A DNA stretch of 64,000 bases from Terana coerulea (lineage: Eukaryota > Basidiomycota > Agaricomycetes > Polyporales > Phanerochaetaceae), in the NCBI GenBank assembly GCA_024811115.1, contig JAKOGH010000005.1, positions 62,001-126,000 of the forward strand, written 5' to 3'. Of the stretch, positions 1 to 10,346 are shown in pieces. How positions within the stretch are numbered: the first letter of the stretch is position 1; each line of letters begins with the position of its first letter. Under the pieces are notes generated by a model that saw only the letters and a program-made list of their open reading frames with translations, searched no databases and was not told the origin of the DNA. The position numbers and the translations under genes are program-made.

Positions 1-480
1 TGAACATCCACGCCCAGACTGACCGGGCGCGAAAGAAGCTGGCGGCCGAAGGAGAGGCTCCTGAAAACCTGCGCACCATCCCATGTTTCCATAGACCCGG
101 TCCCGATAGCTCACGCCCACCAAGTGACAGTATTGCTACTCAATAGTAACACGATACTTCCGTTCAAGTCTTTGACCGAGCACCGTGGATGTCGTTTGGT
201 AAGAAAAATGAAGGGAGCAAGACTTATGGAGCGATGTACAGAAAGGTTAGAGCGCGGATATGGTATACCGAGAGATTCAAGGAAATGCGCGAAAGCTTGC
301 GCCAGATGAAAGATGTGGTTGCAGTCAAGCCGCCGCAGACCTCCATAGACGCTGCAGTACGCGACGTGTTCAACGCCACGGTTAGGCACTCGTATTTGGC
401 GTGGATCTTACCGTCACTTAGTATGACTCGAGGGCAGGAACATTTTGCCTGTCATGTCCTCCGCACCCTCGCTCTAACAA
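1..480 (+). other. Possible 3' end of an unidentified gene, cut by the left edge
   Basis: A plus-strand frame is open from the edge to a stop near 146, and a second frame runs 189-494. The second contains a charged stretch (YTERFKEMRESLRQMK) followed by AAVRDVFNA near 349-375. Almost the same words (AAVRDAFNA, then YLA and a stop) occur at 3528-3582 just upstream of ERG27, so this piece belongs to a segment present twice in the window. I do not recognise the protein. It may be the decayed C-terminal exon of a gene lying to the left. No start or complete exon structure is visible, so it is reported only as coding-like sequence. Confidence 0.25.
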
Positions 481-720
481 GCCAGGAAGCATAACCGTCA
501 CCGCACGTGGGCATTCACGAGCCATTTCGTCCATCTCCTCCGCCCCCTCCTAAAAGCCCAGCAGCCATATCGTCTCCTCGACCTATCAACGTATACTAGT
601 GACGGGTGCGAACAGGTGTGAAGCTTATCCGTGTATCCGTGCTGGCGCTGAAGGACCTCCATACAATGCAGTGGCGTCGGGTTTGGTGTCTGCCAGAGGC
701 TACTCGTCCACCTCTCGCAC
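344..720 (+). pseudogene. Truncated duplicate of the ERG27 promoter, first exon and first intron
   Basis: This stretch matches 3525-3899 almost base for base over long runs. It carries the promoter, the CAGCAGCCAT context, exon 1, intron 1 and the first bases of exon 2 of the intact ERG27 gene. It is dead: the start codon reads ATA at 567-569, and an insertion after it adds an in-frame stop before the Rossmann motif. Similarity ends near 720 and what follows is unrelated. This is a partial segmental duplication on the same strand about 3.2 kb upstream of the source. Many substitutions separate the copies, so it is not very recent. Confidence 0.8.
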
Positions 721-1177
721 CAGGCCCCTCCTTTGGCAGCATACTTAGCCTGAGACGACGAGCAATCTTGTGAGCCCACATTATATCCAAGTACATGAGG
801 GTATTCTGTACATATGATTATCCGTAAATTGAGCCGGATTCTACCGTAGCCGCCACACATGGTCTTAACTACACGTTCACACAAGTTCCGACTGGAAAAC
901 AGCTGGAGAAACTGACGGCCGGAGTCCAGATGGTGCGTCTGGCCGGGATTTAGCTGGCTGCCCGAAAGCTGAGTGCCACCGTGCAGGCGCGCAGGATTAC
1001 GGGTGGGCGTCCAGCTGGAAACCGGCGGTTCGACGCTCAGCCAATGGGGAGCAAGTCGCAATGTCACGGGCAGTTACTTACACTCGGTCGCCCATTCCAC
1101 GGCTCATTCACGCGCGTTTTGCGGTAGTAACGAATGCATAGTGTGCATACAGAATTATAAATACATATACATTGGGT

Positions 1178-1390
1178 CTATTCATGTTCAGCAGGTACCA
1201 TCCTGGCAGATAGTGCTTCCATCATCTCGAGAGCCTCCTGCGCCTTCTTGCTGGGCACTGGATCATCAGTATCATCTGCCCCGTCGTCATCATCTTCCCC
1301 AGAGAATTGAAGGCGTCAGAAAGTACAGCAGAAGTGGGTGCCGAGGCATAGTTGAGCGAGCGAGGCCGAACCTGCTTGCAGCGCACGTCA
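1178..1390 (-). pseudogene. Coding-like C-terminal remnant, acidic
   Basis: Read on the minus strand this piece gives a plausible C-terminus: a segment ending DAFNSLG, then an acidic run (EDDDDGADDTDD), then SKKAQEALEMMEALSARM and a stop at 1178. The two halves are in different frames. They join if the GGGG run near 1300 had one more G. No start codon or upstream exon is visible. At its 5' side it meets a plus-strand coding-like piece beginning at about 1390, so the two remnants sit head to head. I do not recognise the family. It may be a broken gene fragment rather than a functional gene. Confidence 0.3.
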
Positions 1391-1735
1391 CTACATAAGG
1401 TAGCAGCAGACGGTCGCAAACCGCCTCCAAGGCCCCGTGCCGCACCTCGAGACAAGACACCTGAGTACTTCTCACAAGATGTCAAACGCGCTGAGAATCT
1501 TGCTGACGAACGGGTCCTTGTGCACTTGCATAGCAAATTGGCGGCAGCGGGAAAAGGCCGGGAGAACCGTCAGAAAGCTGTACTAGAGGGTCTCGCAGAG
1601 GTGGACAATGGAACTGTTGAACTAGATGACATAGAGCCAGAGGCTTTCGCAGCTTTAGAAGAGCTTGGACCCATTGACTCGGATGGTGCTTCATCTGAGT
1701 CAGTCAGCTCCGAGTCAAGCTCCGAATTAGAGTAG
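1390..1735 (+). CDS. Hypothetical acidic protein fragment, 5' end unclear
   Basis: A plus-strand open frame of about 115 residues ends in a stop at 1733-1735. It has a basic, proline-rich start (KPPPRPRAAPRDK), a helical middle (KRAENLADERVLVHLHSKL) and an acidic, serine-rich tail (SESVSSESSSELE). The composition looks coding. An AT-rich stretch consistent with a 3' UTR follows the stop. No convincing ATG exists in frame. The AG dinucleotides near 1392-1405 could be splice acceptors for an exon I cannot find. I recognise no domain. It may be the last exon of a gene disrupted by the rearrangements in this corner of the window. Confidence 0.35.
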
Positions 1736-2882
1736 AACTTTTACTTTCTTGCTCATAATCTTATCACGTATATATTGTATCATACGCTGTATATAGTTTA
1801 CATTCAACTACACCCTTACTACAAGTAAATAATCGGTACATCCAGGCTGAACGGACAAAACGGACGCGACGCGACGGCTCTGCGGTCGTTGAGCGCTTAC
1901 CTCATTGGGCCTGCCCAATTAGGCAGGTGACCCATTGATCGGGGTGACCCATTGACTGTGGCTTGACTGTAGTTACAACGTGATGTTCGTGACCTAGCCG
2001 TGACCGGAGCCTGCAAGGCGGCACATGTGACTGTTCGGAAGGTACCAAAGGGTGGCCCTGCAGCGTTTCGGCCGACAGTACAGGGGGTTTCCAGACGGCT
2101 GCCAAAAGGAAGGAAACCAAGGGACCATCCAGCTGGAATCCATCTGGGCGCTCGACTGGGAGGACCTTGGCGCCGGTTTCCAGTCGGAACTTGTGTGGGC
2201 GTGTAACCAGATGTTCCGGCGGCAAACATCAAGGACAGAGGCCACGCAAGTCCTGCCGAGACCTGCACAGTTAACAAGTCAAGACATAATCGTTCTTCAA
2301 TATCGGACTCGGATGCGGGGATGTTAGGAGAGAAATGTAGAGAGCATGGAAAGCGCAGGGTAAACATCCTCCCGCTTCTGGGGGCGGATGCAAAGTAGTA
2401 GTAGTAGCAGACATCACGCTTCCAGCGAGCAACAATGACTAGATGTCACAGAGTAGCGGACGAGCCTGGCGCAGGCATGATTATCAGAAACACTCAGGCT
2501 TCCGTTCTCAAGAAGTCAGCCATGCTTCCCGACTCCGAAGCAGTCGTACTATACATGTCCCAAAAAAAACTGACAAGCAATTGGGTAGATGAGTTTACCG
2601 CGGCAAAACTGGCGAAGTTGCGTTTCGGGCGTAGTGGTGTGCAGTCTCCGGGAGACTGCCGAGCTGAGTATGTAAGCGATCGCGACGAGGCGCCTGAAGG
2701 CATGCAGCGCACAGAGACAGGTCTGACGCGTGGAAAGTGTATAAAATTAAGAAAATAATTGCTGAGCTACTGGAAAGTATGAGGAAATGCAGCATATTAA
2801 AAGTAAAGCTGAATAATGAGAGGGAGCTCCAAACTCAAAGGTAGCCGGGGCTCTCTGGCCAAATGATGGGTCTGCGCGCCCG
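1736..2882. other. Intergenic, no recognisable gene
   Basis: About 1.1 kb lies between the coding-like fragment and the repeat cluster upstream of ERG27. Short open frames occur on both strands but none shows a domain, consistent codon bias or a splice pattern. A short AGT-type microsatellite lies near 2393-2411. I see nothing else. Confidence 0.5.
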
Positions 2883-3296
2883 GGCGTCTTGGGACTGTCT
2901 TTTTCCCACAGGGACTGCACATCTTTCGGTCAGAAACTGTCTGCGACGGGGTCGACTTTGGCAGGCGCTCCCGCCAAAGTCACCTCATCAGCTGCCTGCG
3001 TCTGCCAGATGTGCAGTCCCAAGACGCTGAATGTGCAGTCCCAAGACGCTGAATGTGCAGTCCCTTGCCGGGCGCTCCGCCCCGACGCATGCCCATATTT
3101 GGTAAGTGCGACTATTTTCGCCGCTTCTTTGCCAGATTTGGCACTTATCTCATACCGCACTCATTTCTCGCCTGCATACGCATTCCCTGGTATTGTACAT
3201 GTTCTTTCGCCCTCTCCCACGTCTCCACACCTCTGCCTAACACAGGCGCTCGAGACTGCATGTTTGATGTGCAGTCCCACCATAGGGACTGCACAT
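2883..3296. repeat. Fold-back repeat cluster built on a 12-bp word
   Basis: The word ATGTGCAGTCCC occurs in direct orientation at 3009-3020, 3031-3042, 3053-3064 and 3267-3278. Its reverse complement occurs at 2911-2922 and 3285-3296. The three copies from 3009 are spaced exactly 22 bp apart and share AAGACGCTGA between them. The inverse of that linker (GCGTCTTGGGACTG) stands at 2884-2897, so 2883-3064 folds back on itself. Inside it GACTTTGGC and GCCAAAGTC form a second hairpin near 2951-2979. The copies at 3267 and 3285 form a separate perfect palindrome with a 6-bp spacer. It could be a small non-autonomous inverted-repeat element or a cluster of regulator sites 450-840 bp upstream of ERG27. 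Confidence 0.65.
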
Positions 3297-3747
3297 TATT
3301 CAGACGAAGTGACAATACAATCCAATGCAGTCGCGTCGCGGCCGGCCGTGGTACCAGCTGCGAAAGCGTGGTCCGTAAAGATGATGGTTCACAGTCCGAT
3401 GTTAGTGTCTCAGGCTCCCAAGAGGCGCAAAAACCAAGACTCGCGAGTGAGAAAGCCAGAAGGCGAGCGATGCGGTCGAGGATGCTGCGTGGCTCGAAGT
3501 CGCCAAGCCCGGAGGGTGGCAGGCGCCGCCGCCGTACGCGACGCGTTCAACGCCGCGGCTAGGCGCTTGTATTTGGCGTGAATCTTACGACTCGAGGGCG
3601 GGAACATTTTGCCTGGCATGTCCTCCGCACTCTCACTCTAACAAGCCAGGAAGCATCACCGACACCACGCGTGGGCATTCACGAGCCATCTACTCCCTCT
3701 TCTCCTCCCTCTCGTCCGCCCCCCTCCTGAAAGCTTGCCCAGCAGCC

Positions 3748-5363
3748 ATGTCGTCTCCTCGACCTATCATCGTAGTGACGGGTGCGAACAGGTGCGAGGC
3801 TTACCCGCGCATGTCCGTGCTAGCACTGAAGGACCTACGCACAACGCAGCGGTGTCGGGTTCGGTGTCTGTCAACGGCTGCTCGTCCACCTCTCGCACCA
3901 GTATCCCCCAGACGCAGAACCGCAGTTCAAGTCGCTCTTTCCCGGCAAAGCGCCCCAGGACGAGGCACCAACCGAGAGCTATGACGGCGCGACGTTGATC
4001 ATGGCCTGCCGGAGTGAGAAGAAGGCCCTGGCGGCGAGGCAGAAGCTGCTGCAGAGGCTCGACCGGCACATAGCCCTCGAGCGACAGAAGCCGGACTACG
4101 ACGGCCACGCAGACGTGTTCCGCAAGAATTTGCAGGTCAACTTTCATGAGGTAGACATGTCGGTTGCACATTCAGTCTTCAAGTTCTGTGAGGAGCTATC
4201 ACAAACGTGAGTTTCTAGTCGACGCCGCCTGGAAAGTTCACTGAAGCGTGCGCCCCTCCGATAGATACCCATACATCTCCCACATTATTTGCAACGCCGG
4301 TTGTGCGTTCTGGACAGGCGTGGACAAGCTGCTTGCCATTCGAATTATCCTCACAAGAGGGCTGAGCTGGGCAATCACCCTTCCGCCGTTCAAGCTCCAG
4401 CACAGCGGGCGGATGAGCGTGGACGGGCTGGGATGCACATGGCAGAGCAACGTCTTTGGGCATTACACCATGGTGTGTCTCATACACTAACTCCCTCGCA
4501 GCCACTTACACGCCCCTTCACAGTACCGATATCTGAAACCTCTCTTCGCTGCATATGCAAAGGAGTATTCGCAACCGGCACGGATGATCTGGATGAGCTC
4601 ACTCGAAGGCCAGCCATGCTGGTACGACCACGACGATTGGCAGCTTGTCAAGACGGACCACTCCTACGAGGCCACCAAGTACCAAGTCGACTTGATTTCG
4701 AGCAGACTGGCCCAACGGAGCGCCCAGCCGGGCGGTGAGGGCAACGTCGTGCGCCATTTTCTTGTACACCCCGGCATCGTGCACAGCAACATGACGAACG
4801 GGATGATCTTCGCGTTCTTCGACACCCTCAAAGTCATTTTATTCTATTTCGTACGTCTTCGCACCACGCTGCTTATGGGGATGACTCACGCGTGTCCATA
4901 TTTGCAGGCCCGCTGGTTCGGCTCGCCAAACCACACCATTACGCCGTACGAGTCCGCCGTCTCCGCGACGCACGTCGCGCTCGTGTCCCTCATGGCGATC
5001 CCGACGAGCCTGCTCGCGTTCGCGCACGTCCGCATGCAGGAGGAGCCCCCGCGCTCGCTCTGGCACGACAGCCTCGCGACGCTGGGCATGTACGAGACCG
5101 GCCTGCAGACCGCGGACGAGGCGAAGGCGGCGGAGCAGCGCGGCGAGTACGTGCCGCTGAAGTTCAGCTCGGAGACAGACCGGTATGGGCGCGAGCATGT
5201 GAACGCGATGACCGTGATCGAATGGCAGCAGTATCAGAAGGAGGGTGACTATTTGCTGGAGAAGTGCGACAGCTTGTATCAGGTGTTTAGCAAGCTGGAG
5301 ATGGACGGCGGGAAAGGGAAGGCGAATGGGCATGGTAATGGGCATAGCAATGGTCATGCATAG
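3748..5363 (+). CDS. ERG27: 3-keto-steroid reductase (Erg27-type SDR)
   Basis: NADPH-dependent reductase that, in the known family, reduces the C-3 ketone during sterol C-4 demethylation, with Erg25, Erg26 and Erg28 at the ER. Exons are 3748-3791, 3850-4206, 4265-4472, 4524-4850 and 4908-5363, with introns of 51-58 nt. Splicing restores the Rossmann motif TGANSGVGFG across intron 1. NAG follows in ICNAGCAFW and the catalytic YxxxK is YEATK. The long insert between strands (ALAARQKLLQRLDRH) and the hydrophobic C-terminal half with SATHVALVSLMAIP are typical of Erg27 rather than small SDRs. The C-terminus is Gly/Asn/His-rich. A broken copy of its 5' end lies at 344-720. Confidence 0.88.
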
Positions 5364-5863
5364 ACTTTCACTTCCGGAGGTAGAGTGGATGCCGAAGTAT
5401 ACGTATATGATACCCATCTAATAGCATATAGTGACTACACCCTAGGATAAGCACACGTAATGCACGCCACCACACATTCCTCATCTTGAATACATGGCCA
5501 TACCCTTGAACTGACATTACTGTACGTGCAGTGCAATCATTGGGACCCTAATGGCGGGCGAAATTATACCGCTACAAATGCTGGGCTCGCTGATCCCACT
5601 AAAAGATGTAAAGCTCATCGCTTTTCGCTCTCCATATGTATTGAAGAACACAGGATGAGATGTACAACAAGCTTCTTGTAGCAAGGACGGCAGGCAGTAT
5701 TAGCAGTGCAGGTATCACAAAAGCAACGCAGGTATGTCGAAAAGAGTCCAAAGTCCTTGCGAGCCACAGGTCTTCAAGACCTTGGCCAAGTGTCCATGTC
5801 CACCAAAGGACCAGATGTACCTATCCCAAACGAACTTCTCCCCTCCAGAACACGGTGCAGCCT
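5364..5863. other. Convergent 3' intergenic region
   Basis: About 500 bp lies between the stop codons of ERG27 and the ferritin-like gene. It is AT-richer than the flanking coding DNA and holds short frames only. It probably contains both 3' UTRs and poly(A) signals. Confidence 0.5.
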
Positions 5864-7324
5864 TTACGACGACGCCGCCGAGCCCGGCGCTGGGACGGAC
5901 GAGACGGACGACCAGCCGAGGACGGTGATGCTGCCGTTGTCGACCGCGCCGGTGAACATGTTGGGCCCGCCGGGCGCGAGGACGTTTGACGCGGCGTTGT
6001 TCGCGGCGGTGGCCGCCGCAGCCGCAGCGGTGCCCGTCGCGCTCGGCGACGCGCTCGCGATGATCGAGCTCGCCTGGTCTGGGGTGATAGTCGTCACTGA
6101 GCTGACGGTACTCGTCGCGGCGCTCGCACTGGACGAACCTGAGTTCGAAGAAGAACCCGAGCTTCCCGCGGACCCGGTGATCGCGAGGCTCGCGAGGGCC
6201 TCGGGCACGGTGTCGATGAAGGCCATGGTGGGGCCCGCAATGACGGAGTTCGTCGCCTGGTCGCGGATGTTGTTCGCGAGGGGCTGGCCGTCCGAGGTGA
6301 TGAAGATGGCGACGGGGCCGTTGATGTTGTCTGGTACGACGCACTGGCTGAAGGGGAGCGCGATAGAGACAGCGGCACCGCCGAGCAGCATCTGGCAGAA
6401 GAAGCCCTGCAAATACCGGGTGAGACTCTGCAAGCTACAGACCATGAATGACAACTTACATCAGTGGTTCCGTTGATAGCGGTGGACGAGAACGTCAGGC
6501 TTGTGCCGGGGGCGACGGTGCCGGTGTTGGTGATCTGGAGGGTGGGGTTGGCTGCACAAAGACTCAGCCTAGATCAGACACTTTTCTGTACGCTGAGACA
6601 TACCGGGAACGCCGAGGTCGCAGTTCGAGATGAACGGGCTAGCGACGGCCAGAACTTCCGACGGGCTGAACGCGACATCGAACGCCTGGGGAATCGCAGT
6701 TCCGCCGTTGAGGACGTTCAGGATAGTCTGGTGGCGGGCTTCGACAGTCATGATGGAGGCCGCGGCCGTCAGCAGGACGGGGTCGTCAACGAGGTGCGCG
6801 GCGCCGAGGTAGGCGGAAAACACCGAGGTTCTCCACGACACGGGCAACGGGAGCCATCGCGGACACGCTGGTCAAAACCGAGTCGAAGTTGAACTGGCAT
6901 CCACTCAATGGCTGGTCTCCCAAAGACTGGATGGTCGACTGAGATATTTAAATCAGTCTCTGTTTCAAACTGTCAAGAAAAAGCTGGGACATACTGCGAG
7001 CAGGGTCGCGTGGGTAGATTCGTCAAACTGAATGGCCGTGAACTGCTGAATAGCGACCTGGGCATCGCTGAATCCGGCTGCGGTGAAATCAGACTCTTGG
7101 AACTTGGCAAGCGCCTGCGTGTAGAATTGCGTTTCGAGCTGCTCGAGCACGTTGGCAAATTCTGGAAGCATCGACAACATCAGTTGAGTGCCTCTGTCCT
7201 ATATCCCGCCTTGGGGAGACTTACTCAGAACCAGAAGGTCATTTGCCGAGGCAGTCCTCTTGTAAGGGAGTGCCGAAGTAAGGAACGGTGCCGCGAGAGC
7301 AATGAAGGTGGCGGAGAAACGCAT
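5864..7324 (-). CDS. Secreted ferritin-like domain protein, Rds1 type
   Basis: The start at 7324 gives a signal peptide (MRFSATFIALAAPFLTSALP). Introns restore a continuous helical domain: DLLVLKFANVLEQLETQFYTQALAKF, a middle helix with SAYLGAAHLVDDPVLLTAAASI, and TVEARHQTILNVL. These carry the Glu and His residues expected of a ferritin_2-like fold. A beta-rich part follows (ITNTGTVAPGTSLTF, CQMLLGGAAVSIALPFSQC). The last ~90 residues are Ser/Ala-rich (SSGSSSNSGSSSASAA), as in cell-wall or GPI-type proteins, though I cannot confirm an anchor site. Relatives include fungal stress-response Rds1 and desiccation-related proteins; biochemical function is not established. The ends of four introns are visible. 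Confidence 0.8.
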
Positions 7325-8062
7325 TATGATACCTTGAACTGGGTGCTGTCGAAGCAAAAGGAGCCTGCCGGAGAGCGAATGGATAGTAGCTTAAACAAAG
7401 GAATGTCCAGGGGCGCTACCGGGCAACCCAAAAATCCTGCAAAGCCGTCAACTCCTGTTTTGTGCTGCATAGAAGGGAATGAGTGCTCACCGCAGATAGA
7501 ACGACGAAAGGGAAGAAGGTCGAAGGGATAAGGACATGGCTCTTGCCCTTGGCGACCCTTTATAGTGCTGGAAATTGGATCGTTGATCTGACCCTCGCGC
7601 GGGGAGACCGGTCTCGATCAAAGCGCCTTCAGATGCTTTCGACGTTGCCATGGTTACTACCGAAAACCTCCTCACTAATCCGCTCTCAGCTGTGCCTGCA
7701 TCGATTGCGGTCAATTCTTGACAAGTCGTCCAGGTACGCATCGCTAGTCATTGGGCAACAGAGCATTTCGTGGCGGGCGAGCTCAGTGTGCCGGCGCTTA
7801 CTGTACTGTGAGCTGAGGCTGAGCCTGCCACACTGATTGGCAATTGAATGCAGCCAAGGGTGCAGGCAGGACAACGCGTTGTTCTTGTGATGGATGGGAG
7901 GTAACTAGGTGCGGAGACACTGTTTCGGTCCGTCACTGGCGTATCCAATCCCAGCGAAGGACTCCGAGTCGTGCACCCGACTCACATTCGCTACCAAACC
8001 TGCGGGACTTCATCTGCACGGCGTTGTCCACAAGGTGAACGCAACATCTCAGCACCGGCCAA
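7325..8062. promoter_or_regulatory. Promoter region of the ferritin-like gene; no gene seen
   Basis: About 740 bp lies between the ferritin-like start (7324) and the carboxypeptidase stop (8063). On the minus strand a TATA-like CTATAAAG lies at 7558-7565, about 235 bp before the ATG. The rest holds no supported gene. Confidence 0.4.
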
Positions 8063-10076
8063 TCACAACGCCTTTCCTGCCAACCATCTCGACACCATCG
8101 CAAAGGCCTCCGCTGGTTTATCGTGGGGAACTGTAGATCACCCGACCACTCATGGTCAGCTCGTCGGATGCATGCAATAATCATCGAGGCGTACCCATGT
8201 GTCCCGCCCCTCGGATAGTGGCGAATGTTAACGTTCCGGCGTGTTTTGTTTCTCCCGCCTTTGCTCCGGCGACTGCCCAATCACGCCATTCGGCGAGGCT
8301 GTATGCGTCCTTGCCCGTCCATTCGAGCTTATCAACCCAGAGCTTGTTTGCGACCCAATTGCATTGCCAGTCGTACGTTCCCGCGTAAATGAGTATGGGT
8401 ATCCCACGCTCAAGCAGGTTGGCGACGTAATACTGTGACGGCACCGCCCATTTGTCCAAGTGCGTGTTGAAGTTGAGGCCGACTTCATGGCTGCATGCCG
8501 TGAAGTTATTCGGGGTTTCCGCTCCAAGGAGTTCTCGGATATCAGGGCGGTTCAGAAAGTCCGAGATGACCGAGTTCTCGAGGTAGCACAAGGAGTCGCC
8601 CACGCACATCTGACGAATATGTAAGCTTACTGAAGCCGCAGTGGCGTCTTGGAGACCATACCTTCGAGACATCATAGACGTTGCGACCTGACGCCCGATT
8701 AGGATTGCACTTCTCAAGGCGCTTCATGTCAACTCACCGCTCGCCCAATAGCCAGTGCTCATCACGGAGTCACAGAAGCTGACTGCTGCACGGCAATTAA
8801 TAGGGTCAAATTGGTCTATGCAGCCGGTGCGCATTGCCTCATCGCAGCGAGGGAGCTACAAACAAGATAAGATGTTGAGTTTGGGGATGTAAACGATGCC
8901 ACATACCGCCTGCCTCAAACCCACGCATGTGCTTATCTGTTGGAAGGGCACATCTAGTGCGGCTGTGCCACACTCAATCTCGAAGCGGCCAGCATACAAG
9001 CTGACGAGTATGTCAAGCCAAAGGAGCAAAGCGTAATATGAATGATACGTACGTGGACACATCCGTGATACCGTTACCAATGAGAACACTCTTCAGGTTG
9101 ATGGTCGAATCACCGTGAGCCCGAGCGGCCTTGTTCTGGTCGTAGATGTAGCTGGCGAATGCGGGTAAGTAGCGGCCCTATGCACTCCGTGTTAGTATTT
9201 TTCGACTTCAACAGGGCTGTACCTACACCGTAAGATTCTCCAGATAGATGAACTGGGCGACCTGCAAATTCAGAGAACGTCTCAAAGAAAATGTTGATGA
9301 AGGCGTATATATTCTTAGCGGCCGCTTCCGTGGTCTCAACGGTTTCACCATGGTCAGCGTAGGAGTAACCGACTCCCACCCTGATGAATCATGTCAAACA
9401 AATGAGTGGAGGACAGGTGCACGAAGGATCAACTCACGGCTGATCGAGGAAAAGATGTTGGCCTCGTTGTTCCACGAATATGGGTTCCATACAGTGCCGT
9501 TGGACGACACATTCTTCATGTCAATACTGCAAGGGCCCAACTCCATCAGCAGACCCATCGCGGAGGAGCACCCAGGGCCTACAATGAGCTGGCTTAGCAG
9601 GCAGTGCATCGAGGCGTATTAGGCTTTGCTTACCACCGTTGATCCACATCATAACATCGTCTGTGTGCTGTCAGATGTGTCTGCAACCAATAGGCACAGC
9701 AGAGTAGATTACCTTTGGCAGGATCTCTGCGACTCTCGAAAAAGTAGAAGAACATGTGCTTCGCGCCATCGTCCACGTCCAGATAGCCTGTATATACACT
9801 GCATGCCACAGTAAGTGCCAAATCTATATATCGGAATGCCAAGAGGAGCTCACTTTACTGTAGGATCGCAAAAGTCCGTCTTTTGATGCGAACTTGGTGA
9901 GCTGGAAACCTGGGGTGAGCCAAAGTCGTATATGCGCTCTGTGACGTGACAGAGGACAGGTGCAGAGTCGGAAAGTTGGTGTTAGGCAAAGCTGGCTTTC
10001 CCTCAGACACGCCTTGTCCGGCGAACTGAGCCAGAGTGGTCGCCACCAGACTCAACCACAGCAGTAGCTTGAACAT
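8063..10076 (-). CDS. Secreted serine carboxypeptidase (peptidase S10, CPY-like)
   Basis: Releases C-terminal residues from peptides at acidic pH and is probably secreted or vacuolar. The signal peptide is [17 protein letters not shown]. Conserved blocks appear in order: [59 protein letters not shown], the nucleophile motif GESYG, NGITD, the Asp block [11 protein letters not shown], and the His block GAGHMVP. The last exon ([17 protein letters not shown]) ends at 8063 after an intron inside the GHMV motif. There are about nine introns. Two one-base problems interrupt the frame: TTTT at 9891-9894 and AAAA at 9450-9453 each need one more base to give RIKKTDFCDP and NIFFLDQPVG. With those the gene is intact, so I read it as functional with assembly errors. 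Confidence 0.88.
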
Positions 10077-10346
10077 GGTGAGACGGAAAGACCTGTGAGC
10101 CTTCCGCTATCATAGTATTTCCCAGCGTATTGGAGGCACACCACGGTCCATGTGAAGGTGAGTAAGCGCCCGTTGCCTCTTCGGACATTTCCGCATTGGG
10201 ACACTAGTCTCACGCTTTCACTTCACGCACCCAAAATTTCTGTGCTCGTGAAGGCCTGCACCACACTGCTCGACGTCGGGACCAGCGCCGGCCGTCCTTC
10301 ACGACCTCTTTCTCTCACTCTCGGCTGACGCTGCCCGCAAGACAAA
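10077..10346. promoter_or_regulatory. Shared divergent promoter, carboxypeptidase / NOP58
   Basis: 270 bp separates the two divergent start codons. No clear TATA box is seen. A pyrimidine-rich stretch (TTTCTCTCACTCTC) lies at about 10308-10321, shortly upstream of the NOP58 ATG, as is common in fungal housekeeping promoters. Confidence 0.4.
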
